From Rotaria socialis (Eukaryota > Rotifera > Eurotatoria > Philodinida > Philodinidae), in assembly GCA_905331475.1 (NCBI GenBank), contig CAJNYU010003218.1:293268-357267 (forward strand): a DNA stretch of 64,000 bases. The letters are read 5' to 3'. Both the position numbers and the translations under genes were made by a program. The first letter of the stretch is position 1. The number at the start of each line of letters is the position of its first letter. The notes beneath the pieces are model-generated. The model worked only from the letters and a program-made list of their open reading frames with translations. It ran no database searches and had not been told where the DNA came from. Shown in pieces: positions 1 through 9,416 of the stretch.

Positions 1-338
1 AAGCATCTAGAAATAGAAGATACGCAAAGCTTAGTTCTCTTTTTTTTTCGTATTCATTTGTTGTCTGTTAATCCGACCAAAATAAATCACTTGTTTTTGT
101 TATTTCTTCTAGACAATTTTACTGCAAAATAAATAATAGTAAAAAGAGAACTAACATTGCGTGTACTCTTTAACGTGTTCTACTTCTATTACTTTCTTCT
201 TAGGTTCGCTTAGTGGTAAGGATACATGTTTCGAAGAAAGATCAATTGTATGACTCTCCCTATCAGAAATACAACAATTTCGTAATGGTTCCGACCAAAT
301 GAATCGCTAAAAATGATCTTCTTACTTACTTATACGAG

Positions 339-781
339 TAGAGGTGTAAGCCGAGCGGCTGAGCCGCCACCGCCAATGTTTAGCGAAAAAATCCAGCTGC
401 CACCGATGAATCAAAAGAATTTTTAATCTTCGCACCGTCGCTGCCATCAGACCAAAACAATTCTTAATTTTTAAGCCGCAGCCGCCGTCATATAAGCAGA
501 AATACGAAATTTTTGAATATGTTCGATACTCAGAAACAGTATTTTGGATTCTTCTGATCTAGCTGTTAATAAGAACGTTCTATATTATCATTTTCCCCTT
601 TTTTGTTACATACTTCTCAAAACTACGAAATTTTTTTAAAATAGCATCTAAAAATTTTGATTCGCCGCCGCCGGTGAACCAAAAAAAAATTTATTTTTGA
701 GCCGTCGCCGTCGCCAATGGGCGAAAAATTTTTAAATTGTTGAGTCGTCGCCACTAACCGAGGCGTTGGCTTACACTTCTA
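339..781. mobile_element. Non-autonomous hAT-type MITE
   Basis: A 443-bp element with inverted ends: TAGAGGTGTAAGCC at the left and TAGAAGTGTAAGCC (read inward on the other strand) at the right. It is flanked on both sides by the identical 8-mer TATACGAG (331-338 and 782-789), the duplication length expected of hAT transposases. The ends fit the hAT pattern YARNG at the left and nearly so at the right. There is no coding capacity. The inside carries repeated GCCGCC/GCCGTCGCC-like blocks between AT-rich linkers, probably subterminal transposase-binding repeats. It must have been moved by a transposase encoded elsewhere. The ends differ from those of the larger hAT element at 55 kb beyond the first few bases, so the two belong to different subfamilies. 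Confidence 0.85.
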
Positions 782-789
782 TATACGAG

Positions 790-1852
790 TGCTCTAGAAA
801 AAGCTAATATTAGAAATTGATTTTTACAAATTTCAACTTGAAGATTTATTTCCTAAAATCATATTCAATCACAAAAAAAAACAATTACTTACATAAATCA
901 ATTATCGGATATATTGCTTAAATTTTCAGTTGAACTTTTGCATTGAAGCAGACAGCGGTTTGTGTGTTGAGTTTCTTGCAGAAATCTCATTGTCGATGTC
1001 AGTTTAGGATTGTGGCATAGGAATTTTATTGTCATGTTAGGTTCTCTTTGTATTGGCTTGATAATATACTAATTCGAAACATAGAAAGAAGCAATATTAA
1101 GTTAATTACTGTCTTATACTGATGATCGTTAAAAGTTTTTTTCACCAAATGAGACATGTATGTGCTATATTTGAAAGTACAGTTCTTTTTGTTCTTACTA
1201 TTAATAATTGTTTTTTTTTACGGCCGGAGAATCTATTCTGTTTTATGAAGAAGTAAGCAATAATTGGAAAAGATTAATATTCGAAACGAGAAACTTTAAC
1301 GCCATAATTCTACAATAATACTCTACATGTCATTTTACAATTTTTAGAATTCATCAAATTTTAAGATCTAGATAATAATCGTTCTCATCGGCAAACAATT
1401 CTATTAAGTTAAACTCTACTATTCATTGGCTACGGATTACTGAATCTGATTCTTCTAAGTTTTGATTCTATGCCTTTGTTTCATCGAAATTTTATGAAGA
1501 CAATGAAATTTAAAAAAATCATTTCTATTTGCAGTCGATCTAAACTACAATAAGTCCATCTATAATGAATAGAAATTAGTATCAATGGGAATTTTCTTTA
1601 ACTATATTTCTATATAAAAAACAATTTCGTAGTCTTATTTTTATATACTGATTCGCAAAATTTATATCATTCGATCGAAGAAATAAATCTCTAAAAAAAT
1701 GAATCAATGAATATACTCTTGCCAAGGTTGTTTCTTCTCTTGTCACGCTTATTATTGAAAGAAATATATCATGCGCAAATGAAAAATTAATATATGTAAT
1801 AACCTTGCATATATTTATAGGTCATTTGCAAGAAGAAGTTACATATGTTTAG
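790..1852. other. Intergenic, AT-rich, no gene seen
   Basis: This stretch upstream of the Mab-21-like gene shows no credible ORF, RNA gene or repeat. It presumably holds that gene's promoter. An acceptor-like AG lies immediately before the start codon at 1853. Confidence 0.5.
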
Positions 1853-3337
1853 ATGAAAACTGAGAACGATATACGAGTTGTAGTTATTGGTCATCTTGAC
1901 GATGAACAATCTATTGAACCAATCAATGAGAAATTAAATGAATATAAAATTCGTCTTAATGAACAATTAAAAACAATTCCTGAATTATATTCACAAGATG
2001 ATGATCCCGATTCAGAATATATCGATGGTTTTCGAATGAAATCTCGTTTTATTAAATCAAATCATCTGTTATCATTTACTAAAGAACAAGATCGCCTTAT
2101 TGAAATAACAGAACCAACACGACGTCAATCCTATATTGATATTCATAAGCATTATCCAATAGGTTCATTTGATTTATGGATATTATCGGCTCGTTTAGAG
2201 CATGAATCAATGTCTGTAGATAATTGGTGGCGAGCTTATAAAACATTAACAGCACCATCAAAAATGAATAGTAAAGAAGAACAGATTCAATTATGTTGTG
2301 CGCCTGCTTTTAATCTACCTTTACCAAAACAGATTGCACGTCAAGCAGCTTGTTTAATAAAATTCTATGAGATGTTTAAAGCAAGTGTATTTTTAAGTGA
2401 TCGGTCATCATCATCAACAAGTTTTTTATCAAGTATAAGTCATATTATTCCAGCTATACAATTATCATTTCGTCCTAAAATTCTTCAATGGTTTGATGAA
2501 AGAATTCACAATCATCAACGTTTAAAATATCTTTTAGATTCTAATTGTTTATGTCTAGTTGCTTGTGGATCGAAAAAGACTACATTTCGATATGATTTTT
2601 CACTGATTGAACTAAAGATTTTTAATCAATTCAATACAAGTGAATGTCAATTGAATATATTTGTAAAACGATTTGCTGTTAAATATTTAAACTGTTCATT
2701 AGATAATTCTTTTCTTCGTACAAGCATTTTATGGATATGTGAAATTCATGATCTTGAAAATTATCATAATATATTTGAAGTTTGGGTATCATTTATGCGT
2801 GATGTATGTCGAAAACGTTATTTAGCACATTATTTTCTTGAAAATACGAATATTTTTGAAGAATATGCTGGTTTAGAAGATACAATTAGTACTTTAAATT
2901 ATAAAAATATTGATCTATTTATTGACAAACTTGAAGAAAATCTTATTTTTCCTTATGTCTATCAATATAATGAACGGATGAAAAATTTATTAGAATTTTT
3001 CAACAATCTTCCTGTTATAGCTGTCAAAATGAAAACGATCTATAATGTTATTGTTAAATCACAATTTCCTCGTGCTAACAATTCCCTACATGAAATATGT
3101 AGCCTACTTTGTCATTTATCATTTTTAGAAGACGACGATAAAGATCATATAATTAGTTTTTGGGATCAACAATGGAGAAAATTATTTATTGATTTCGACC
3201 GAGATGATATTGTGCTTCAACAACGACTTGTCGACTATCGCCCAAATCAATTAGCACAACACATGACAGAAAGTGTTTTGAAACTTATTCAAATAGATTT
3301 AATTCAAATGATTAATTTAATAAAATCAAATATGTAA
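1853..3337 (+). CDS. Mab-21-like protein
   Basis: Single-exon ORF of 494 residues. The family is recognised mainly in the middle: an FRPKILQWFDERI stretch, then CLVACGS, then FRYDFSLIELKIFN, then SFLRTSILWICE. These match in order the conserved C-terminal Mab-21 pattern (tryptophan-rich segment, a WRxSFSxAE-like block, and an LKTxLFWxCE-like helix). The superfamily includes cGAS-like nucleotidyltransferases and developmental Mab-21 proteins. I do not see a clear GS(x)nE nucleotidyltransferase motif near the N-terminus, so catalytic activity is doubtful. An in-frame TAG directly precedes the ATG, which fixes this start unless an upstream exon exists. It is tail-to-tail with the cyclodeaminase gene (137 bases between stops). 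Biological role unknown. Confidence 0.7.
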   Translation: MKTENDIRVVVIGHLDDEQSIEPINEKLNEYKIRLNEQLKTIPELYSQDDDPDSEYIDGFRMKSRFIKSNHLLSFTKEQDRLIEITEPTRRQSYIDIHKHYPIGSFDLWILSARLEHESMSVDNWWRAYKTLTAPSKMNSKEEQIQLCCAPAFNLPLPKQIARQAACLIKFYEMFKASVFLSDRSSSSTSFLSSISHIIPAIQLSFRPKILQWFDERIHNHQRLKYLLDSNCLCLVACGSKKTTFRYDFSLIELKIFNQFNTSECQLNIFVKRFAVKYLNCSLDNSFLRTSILWICEIHDLENYHNIFEVWVSFMRDVCRKRYLAHYFLENTNIFEEYAGLEDTISTLNYKNIDLFIDKLEENLIFPYVYQYNERMKNLLEFFNNLPVIAVKMKTIYNVIVKSQFPRANNSLHEICSLLCHLSFLEDDDKDHIISFWDQQWRKLFIDFDRDDIVLQQRLVDYRPNQLAQHMTESVLKLIQIDLIQMINLIKSNM

Positions 3338-3348
3338 TAAAGAAAAAG

Positions 3349-3393
3349 AAAGCAACAACAACAACAACAACAGCAGCAACGACAACAACAATA
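3349..3393 (+). repeat. CAA/CAG trinucleotide run in 3'UTR
   Basis: A run of CAA with CAG and CGA interruptions begins a few bases after the Mab-21-like stop codon. It lies outside the reading frame and is probably transcribed in the 3'UTR. Confidence 0.7.
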
Positions 3394-3419
3394 GGACAAG
3401 ACTAGACTAGTTGGTGCAA

Positions 3420-3425
3420 AATAAA
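3420..3425 (+). terminator. Poly(A) signal AATAAA, Mab-21-like gene
   Basis: AATAAA about 80 bases after the plus-strand stop at 3337. The opposing gene has its own AATAAA at 3465-3470 on the minus strand, only four bases after its stop, so the two transcripts probably overlap or nearly meet at their 3' ends. Confidence 0.5.
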
Positions 3426-3474
3426 AATGATATCACATTTGAAAGGAAAATGAAAATTTATATTTTTATTGAAT

Positions 3475-6400
3475 CTACTCATTTCGAGATTCAGCTAATT
3501 TTAATATAATTTGAACATATTTTTGTGTTTTATCAAAATATGTTTTTGCTTCTTCTTCATAATTTTTTTGTGTTTTCTAAACAAAAGGTGATTTTATAAC
3601 TATAAGAATGTTTTCTTCAACTATTGAATAATTACTTTCGTTTGCGATTCATTATCATCAATATTATCAGTATTTTTAAGTAATGAGGAGGAAAATGTTT
3701 CAATACGTTTCAATGCGCCATACATTGCTGTATCAAGACATTTAATGCCAACCTATAAGTACAATATGATTATTATTTTATGATATTTTCATGAAGAAAA
3801 TTTACAAGAAAATCTGCTTTTGTATTTATATTAAATAATGGTGCTAATCGTGAAAGAGGTTCCCATAAGTTGTTAATTTGACGCATGATTTCCAATGAAA
3901 TTTCAAGGCATCTTTGTAAACAACGATTTTCAGTTATTTGTTTGCTATAAGAAAAGAATATATAAAAATTATTCATGTGTACCAGCAAGTTTTCATAGTT
4001 CTGGTTGTAACCTCGATGAATCTAATATATTTTCAGTGTAGAGAAATTTATTAAAGAACTTTATTCGTATCACATAGACAGGATTTCTTTAAAATACTTG
4101 TCTTATTTTTCATTGGATTTCCAGCAATTTTTATTTATCTTCTTTCTTGCGTCCTAATCTTGAGATAAATTACGTTCAGATTGAGTACAATTTTTGTCTA
4201 TTGATAATTCTCGATGTATCCTTTTTCAAAAACCAAGATTCTCTCTTAATAACGTCAGATGTTATCAGAATTGCCCGCTGTAGTTTTTTCCCGATTTTAA
4301 ACTTACAAATGTCTTTCTTCTTCATTAGTTTCTGTCATTTTTTGCACTGTCATATATGCATTCAGAAGTTCCGTATCAGTATCCACTGTTTCCATTAATG
4401 TTTTGGTGGCTGTATGTAATGGTGCAATAATTGCTCGCATTTCTGGTTCTAATGTTTCCCACTAATGAGTAAAAGAGGAAAAAAAAGGAATTAAATATAT
4501 TTAAATGTTTTACTTTTCTCATTCCATATGTAAGTAATGCACACATTGTGCCAAGTGCTGTGCCAAGTGTTGCTACAAGGGCTGTAACACAACTACCACC
4601 AGGTACTAATGCTCGCGCACTAACATGTTTAACTAATTCTTTTATTTCCATTGAATTAATCGTATCGTCACGACCTTCACGATCGCGTATAATATATTCA
4701 ATGATACGTTCTTTGGGTACGAACGGTGCTATAGAATTTAAACCTAAGCGTTGAATAACTAAACGAAGTTTTTGATCTTCATCAAGAATAAATAAATTTT
4801 CTTTTTGAATAAAATAATCTGCAGCCATTAATAATGGTCTCAATGGTACAAGACCAACTATTTGTGAACCACATAAACCGATATTCAACGATTCAGCTTC
4901 GGCTACACATTGTAAATACGCTGCATGTATATTTGTTATTTCAAAATCTGTTAAATTAAGTGAAATTTGAGATAAGTTTGCTTCTTCAAGCCACCAACCG
5001 AGACCTCGTACAGATTTTAATTTACCGGGCTACGCAACAAAACGAAAATTGATTTCTTTATTATATTCTGAGTTATTTTGTTTTAATATTTTTACTTCTT
5101 CTTTGCTTCGTCCTTCTTCACGAACATTTAATGCAATACGATGAGCTTGTTCTTTTGTGCCAAGTAAATTGATATTGTATGCAATTAAAAATTTTCGTGC
5201 ACCAACACATGTTGCGCCCCATGTCGGAAGGAATTCAATTGGTCCTATTTAATAGTTATTTATTTATTTATATATATATAGAAAAAGAAATTGAAATCTT
5301 ACCAAAATCAGGTTTCCATTCTGATTTTCGAATCTAAATAGAATTGAATAAAAAATAAACTAATTAGAGGTTAAAACTTCAAACACGATTAATGTAGATT
5401 TATTGTTGTAAATAAAGGATTTATGTGAAGTACGATTCACTTTTCATTGTTTGGCGCTTCAAAAAATCCAATATGAAAGGTTTTATATGTTATCTACCAA
5501 GATGATGATTACTGATGTCATGATAACCAGCGGCGATAATGTACTTTAGTATCTGATCATACAGTCTATACTTAAACCAAGTTGAAAATTAATGTTTGGT
5601 AGACTCAGTATTGCACTCTAACTTTAGTGTATCCTTCATACAGCGCCTACTAACTGACAAGGAAAAAGCACAGAAATTTTCGATTGTGTTCATTTGTGCT
5701 GAGGGGCTTCAAAATATTCAAAGACGGAGATATCTTAAATTTAGTTATGTTTTTATAATAGTCCTATATAATGCGGGGGTTCTGCGTAGAAATCTAATAC
5801 ACGCTGCGATTGTCAACGCCCTTTCTACGATGTGCATTATGAACTAAACAAGGAAAAGTTGTTCAGATTTCTATCTGAATACTCCAACAGTTGTTCTAGA
5901 TCATGTTTGACAACACTTTACTTTGCTATATAGTGCTTCATATTCTCCTTCACGAATTTGAGATAGATCTCGACGATATTCTTGTTCTTGTGCTTCGCCA
6001 TATAGATAAACAGGTACGCTAAGTTCCATAGATAAACGATCAGCAAATTCACGTGCTATCTCGATACAATCAGCCATAGTAGCATTTTGTACCGGTACAA
6101 ATGGTACTACATCCTAACACAAAATGAATAGAGAAATAAATTTAATACATCAATCTAAGAAAATTGTTTTCCTATGTAGTCAGATTCATAGGTAATATTC
6201 ATTGCTCTTTCCTAGTGAATAAATCAATCACAACTTACCATTGCACCGATTCGTGGATGTTCGCCACTATGTTTTGTCATATCAATTAAATTGTACGCAG
6301 CTCGACCAGCAGCTAGTGCTGCTTCAATAACTGCTTGTGGATGCCCAACAAAGGCTAAAAATACAAGAGACAAATAAATTCATTGAATGTAATTATTTAT

Positions 6401-6608
6401 TTATTTTTACTATAAATTGTTCGATTGGTTGACAATCCTGGATCAATATCCAGTAAAGCAACACCTTCAACACCTGCAATAGCATGCGCAATTGTGTCAA
6501 TAACCTATAAAAAATATAATCATATGGTTGACCTGAATGAAATTTATCAATTACCTCTTTTCGTTGGCCTTCGGAAAAATTTGGTACACATTCAATAACT
6601 TTTTGCAT
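3475..6608 (-). CDS. FTCD: Formimidoyltransferase-cyclodeaminase
   Basis: Bifunctional folate enzyme of histidine breakdown. The N-terminal domain transfers the formimino group of formiminoglutamate to tetrahydrofolate, and the C-terminal domain releases ammonia to give methenyl-THF. Exon 1 (6555-6608) reads [18 protein letters not shown], the family's signature start. Later exons give STNRTIYTFVGHP, then [12 protein letters not shown] (the conserved His region), [47 protein letters not shown] and PKERIIEYI. The cyclodeaminase part begins near [10 protein letters not shown]. The protein ends KLAESRNE at 3475. Splicing at consensus GT/AG sites restores one frame through about ten exons, with no break seen. 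Most introns are 45-110 bases; those at about 5335-5921 and 3960-4310 are larger. The animal-type fused two-domain order is complete. Confidence 0.93.
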
Positions 6609-7781
6609 ATCGTTTATTAATAAACTTTAATACAACAAAGAAAGGAAAATAGGTAAAGAAATATAGCAGCTGATGGTGTTACTTTTTGCTGTTGAATTTT
6701 TTCCTTTTTTTATTTCCCCTTTTCTGTTGTCGATTGACAAAGACGTCTATGAAATATACACAATAGTTTCTTTTACTTTTCTGTCGCGTATTACTATGAA
6801 TCCACAGTTGACGAGAAAGGAAGCTGTACACCCGATGAAAGAACTATGTCACAATAGTTGCCAAGTTGCTTTTCACTTTTTTATTTTCTCTCCCTTTCTC
6901 CCTCTATTTTGCTCACCACCATTAAAATCATCATCATTTTGTTCATGAATGAGAACGCCATAATAACGCTAAAGTAAGAACATTTTTTTTATCGAAGTAA
7001 AAATATAAAAGAAAAGAAACAGGGAAAGCAACTGCTGACAATTATTGCTTAGAGACGGGTGCTTTTATTACTTTAAAGTATAGGAAAATAACATTTCTTT
7101 CATTAAAACTTCCGAGTTAAAAAAAGAAGGAAAGCATTAAATTATAGATAATGTTCATAGTTTTATTAATTTAACGGGCATCTATAATTTCTAAACGATC
7201 AACCATTCTTGCTTTCAAATATTTTAGTTTTTAATAGCATACTGGAAAATATTATACTCACGTTTGAAAGATTTTCAGTCAGAACCGATAGAATACTGTT
7301 TAATTTCCTTTGAATACGATTTAATAAAAATTTCATTCGATGTATATTACAAACAAGCAAATATGGTGATAGAATTACATCTATTGTATTTCTTTCGTCT
7401 AAGAGTAATGTTTGTCTTTTATTTTCAATATGACATAGATGACAATGAATAAAATATGTACCCGTTTTTCCTTTTTGTTAAAAGAATATCAATAGAATAT
7501 AATGGATTCATTCAAGTATCCATTATGCAATCAAGTTAAATTGACTAACTTTCATATCGCTAAGTTACATCATTACTTTAAAGAACGATTGCTTATCTAT
7601 TTTTTGTAATTTGAAACAAATTTTTTTTTAATTGTGAAAGACATTACAAGGTTTATACTTTGATTTCTTTTTCAATTATCAACAGAACAGATGAATTTTG
7701 TTGTTCTGTATTCAATGATTTAAAAAACCATATAACGAGACAACTTATAATAGCAACAAGAGTTCTATTCAACACGAACAA
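6609..7781. other. Intergenic, no clear gene
   Basis: AT-rich sequence between the FTCD start and the small plus-strand ORF at 7782. Short ORFs here are low-complexity and match no family I know. It presumably holds the FTCD promoter. Confidence 0.45.
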
Positions 7782-7925
7782 ATGAAACTTTTTTCTCTAC
7801 TATTTATGTGCATGTGCTCAATTTATGCTGCCACGGTTGGAAAATATGCCCGTTGGTTGAAATTAAATTGTAAGGAACAATTAGGTATATCAGGAAAACT
7901 AAAGAAAAGCTTGAAATACAAATGA
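7782..7925 (+). CDS. Possible small secreted cationic peptide (47 aa)
   Basis: A short ORF starting MKLFSLLFMCMCSIYA, which reads as a signal peptide (Lys at position 2, a hydrophobic core, and a small-residue cleavage context A-A-T around residues 16-18). The remaining ~30 residues are rich in Lys/Arg, with a single Cys, and end KKSLKYK before TGA. TATAAT lies about 35 bases upstream. A GTATATCAG stretch inside could instead be a splice site, making this only the first exon of a longer secreted protein. No family is recognised. Chance occurrence is possible for an ORF this short. Confidence 0.3.
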   Translation: MKLFSLLFMCMCSIYAATVGKYARWLKLNCKEQLGISGKLKKSLKYK

Positions 7926-8664
7926 ATTTTTTTAGCGAGAAAGCTATTTCTGCATTCAACTGTTAAAATGATGTTAATAAAAAGGTGATGAATCATTCCG
8001 TACTCGTATCGGCTAGAAAAGTTTGCCGTTAGTAAAGGCTGCTGTTCAGCACTGTTGATTTTAGGCCAAAGAATAAATCTCAATGAAATACTTATGTATC
8101 GATAAATAAAGACTCTAGTGTGACAAGTGTATCGAAAGAAATAACAATCCAAAAAAAAACATAACTGGTAATATTTTATTTCTTCCAATTATGTATCTGT
8201 ATCATGTATTGCTAAATAATCGTAATGGTATAGAAATTCCTTTCATAATAAATTAAGTTCAATATTTTATAAGGAATGTTGTGTTGTCTCTATTACTCGG
8301 ACGAATAAATATCATATCTGTTCTTCAGCACTCAATATAGTTCGATTTTATACAAAGATACTTATGTAATTATTAAATATTCAAATTTAGTTTAATTTTA
8401 AAAATATTTTAGTCTCTAGATCAGTTATTTTCAAAGGCGAATCGCAACAGAAAATATTAATAATCATGAATGATAGCTTATCTTTTAAACCAATTCAGAC
8501 ATTGCTAAGTATTCGAATGATTTCTTAATGTATTGAAGCAATAATGGAAGTACATTAATCATTGATTAAAATTTCGATTCGTTCAATGCTGCATTTCAAT
8601 CTGTGTAGCTTCATCATCAATAAGTCTGAAGATCCTTCTGTTGACTTACCTCAACTTTCTTTTT

Positions 8665-8850
8665 GTGTACTCAAAAATTAAGTACACTAGAATCGGTCAG
8701 TGTGTCCGTCCGTCCGTCCGTAGGCACGATAACTTTCGAAAGGAGAGTCAGATCGTGATGAAATTTTCCACACAGTTCAATCTCATGAATATTTCGGTCG
8801 AGTTCGAAGATGAGAAGGATCCGTCAAGAAATGGTTGAGTTATCGAAAAA
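8665..8850. repeat. Hairpin and (GTCC)n repeat element
   Basis: A perfect 7-bp stem (GTGTACT 8665-8671 with AGTACAC 8681-8687) is followed by GTCC units at about 8702-8720, then a higher-complexity stretch containing GATAACTTTCGAAAG and, further on, GAGTTATCGAAAA. From memory, this arrangement (tandem GTCC/GTCT, then a GATAACT-type motif) is a dispersed repeat seen in many invertebrate genomes. Neither strand has a convincing coding region. Confidence 0.45.
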
Positions 8851-9381
8851 ATTGTCATTTTTGACCAGACCATCCCTGAGGAGGAGTACAGGGATTTGTT
8901 TTCAAAAAACAAATTTTTCTCAGAATTATTCACAACATATATAAATCGACCCAGTTTTTAACGCTGATTCCGAATCTGACATTAGTTTTGAACGAAACCG
9001 TAGCTTTTTAACGAAACATCGCCTGAGAAACGTCTCAAAATGCACAAAAACTGCATCCAGAAATCAAATTGCCTAGTTTCTCATGATAATTTTTGTGTTC
9101 AGACATTCTAGAATGACTCATATGTCCCATGCACTTTTTGCAGTACACATAACGCTCGGATGAAATCCGAAGTTTCCACATTTTTTAATAAATATCTATA
9201 AATTGCGAAGATGAAGATCGCACTCATGCGTTCGAATTCCATCGATGTTAACTTAATTGCTCGCGGCAGTCAAGTAAAGAAATGTTCGAGGAATTTCCTT
9301 TGAACAATTATTGTCATAGAAGTACGACAGATATGTACGTTTTTTTATTCTTTACAAAAGCAACAAATAGAACAAGTCAAT

Positions 9382-9404
9382 GAGAGAGAGAGAGAGCGAG
9401 CGAG
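9382..9404. repeat. GA dinucleotide run
   Basis: A short (GA)n tract with CGAG interruptions, immediately downstream of the TEX9 stop codon. Confidence 0.8.
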
Positions 9405-9416
9405 AAAAAAATGATA

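Larger units (their letters stand above)
7926..9416. other. Intergenic with repeat-like sequence
   Basis: No gene recognised. It contains the hairpin plus GTCC-repeat element at 8665-8850 and a GA run at 9382-9404 just beyond the TEX9 stop codon. Confidence 0.45.

Noticed and set aside
205-310. tRNA-like phrase TTAGTGGTAAGGATA near 210
   Set aside because: No matching B box, anticodon stem or acceptor pairing could be drawn.
7823-8188. 121-codon minus-strand ORF
   Set aside because: Low-complexity composition, no family resemblance, and it overlaps the better small plus-strand candidate.
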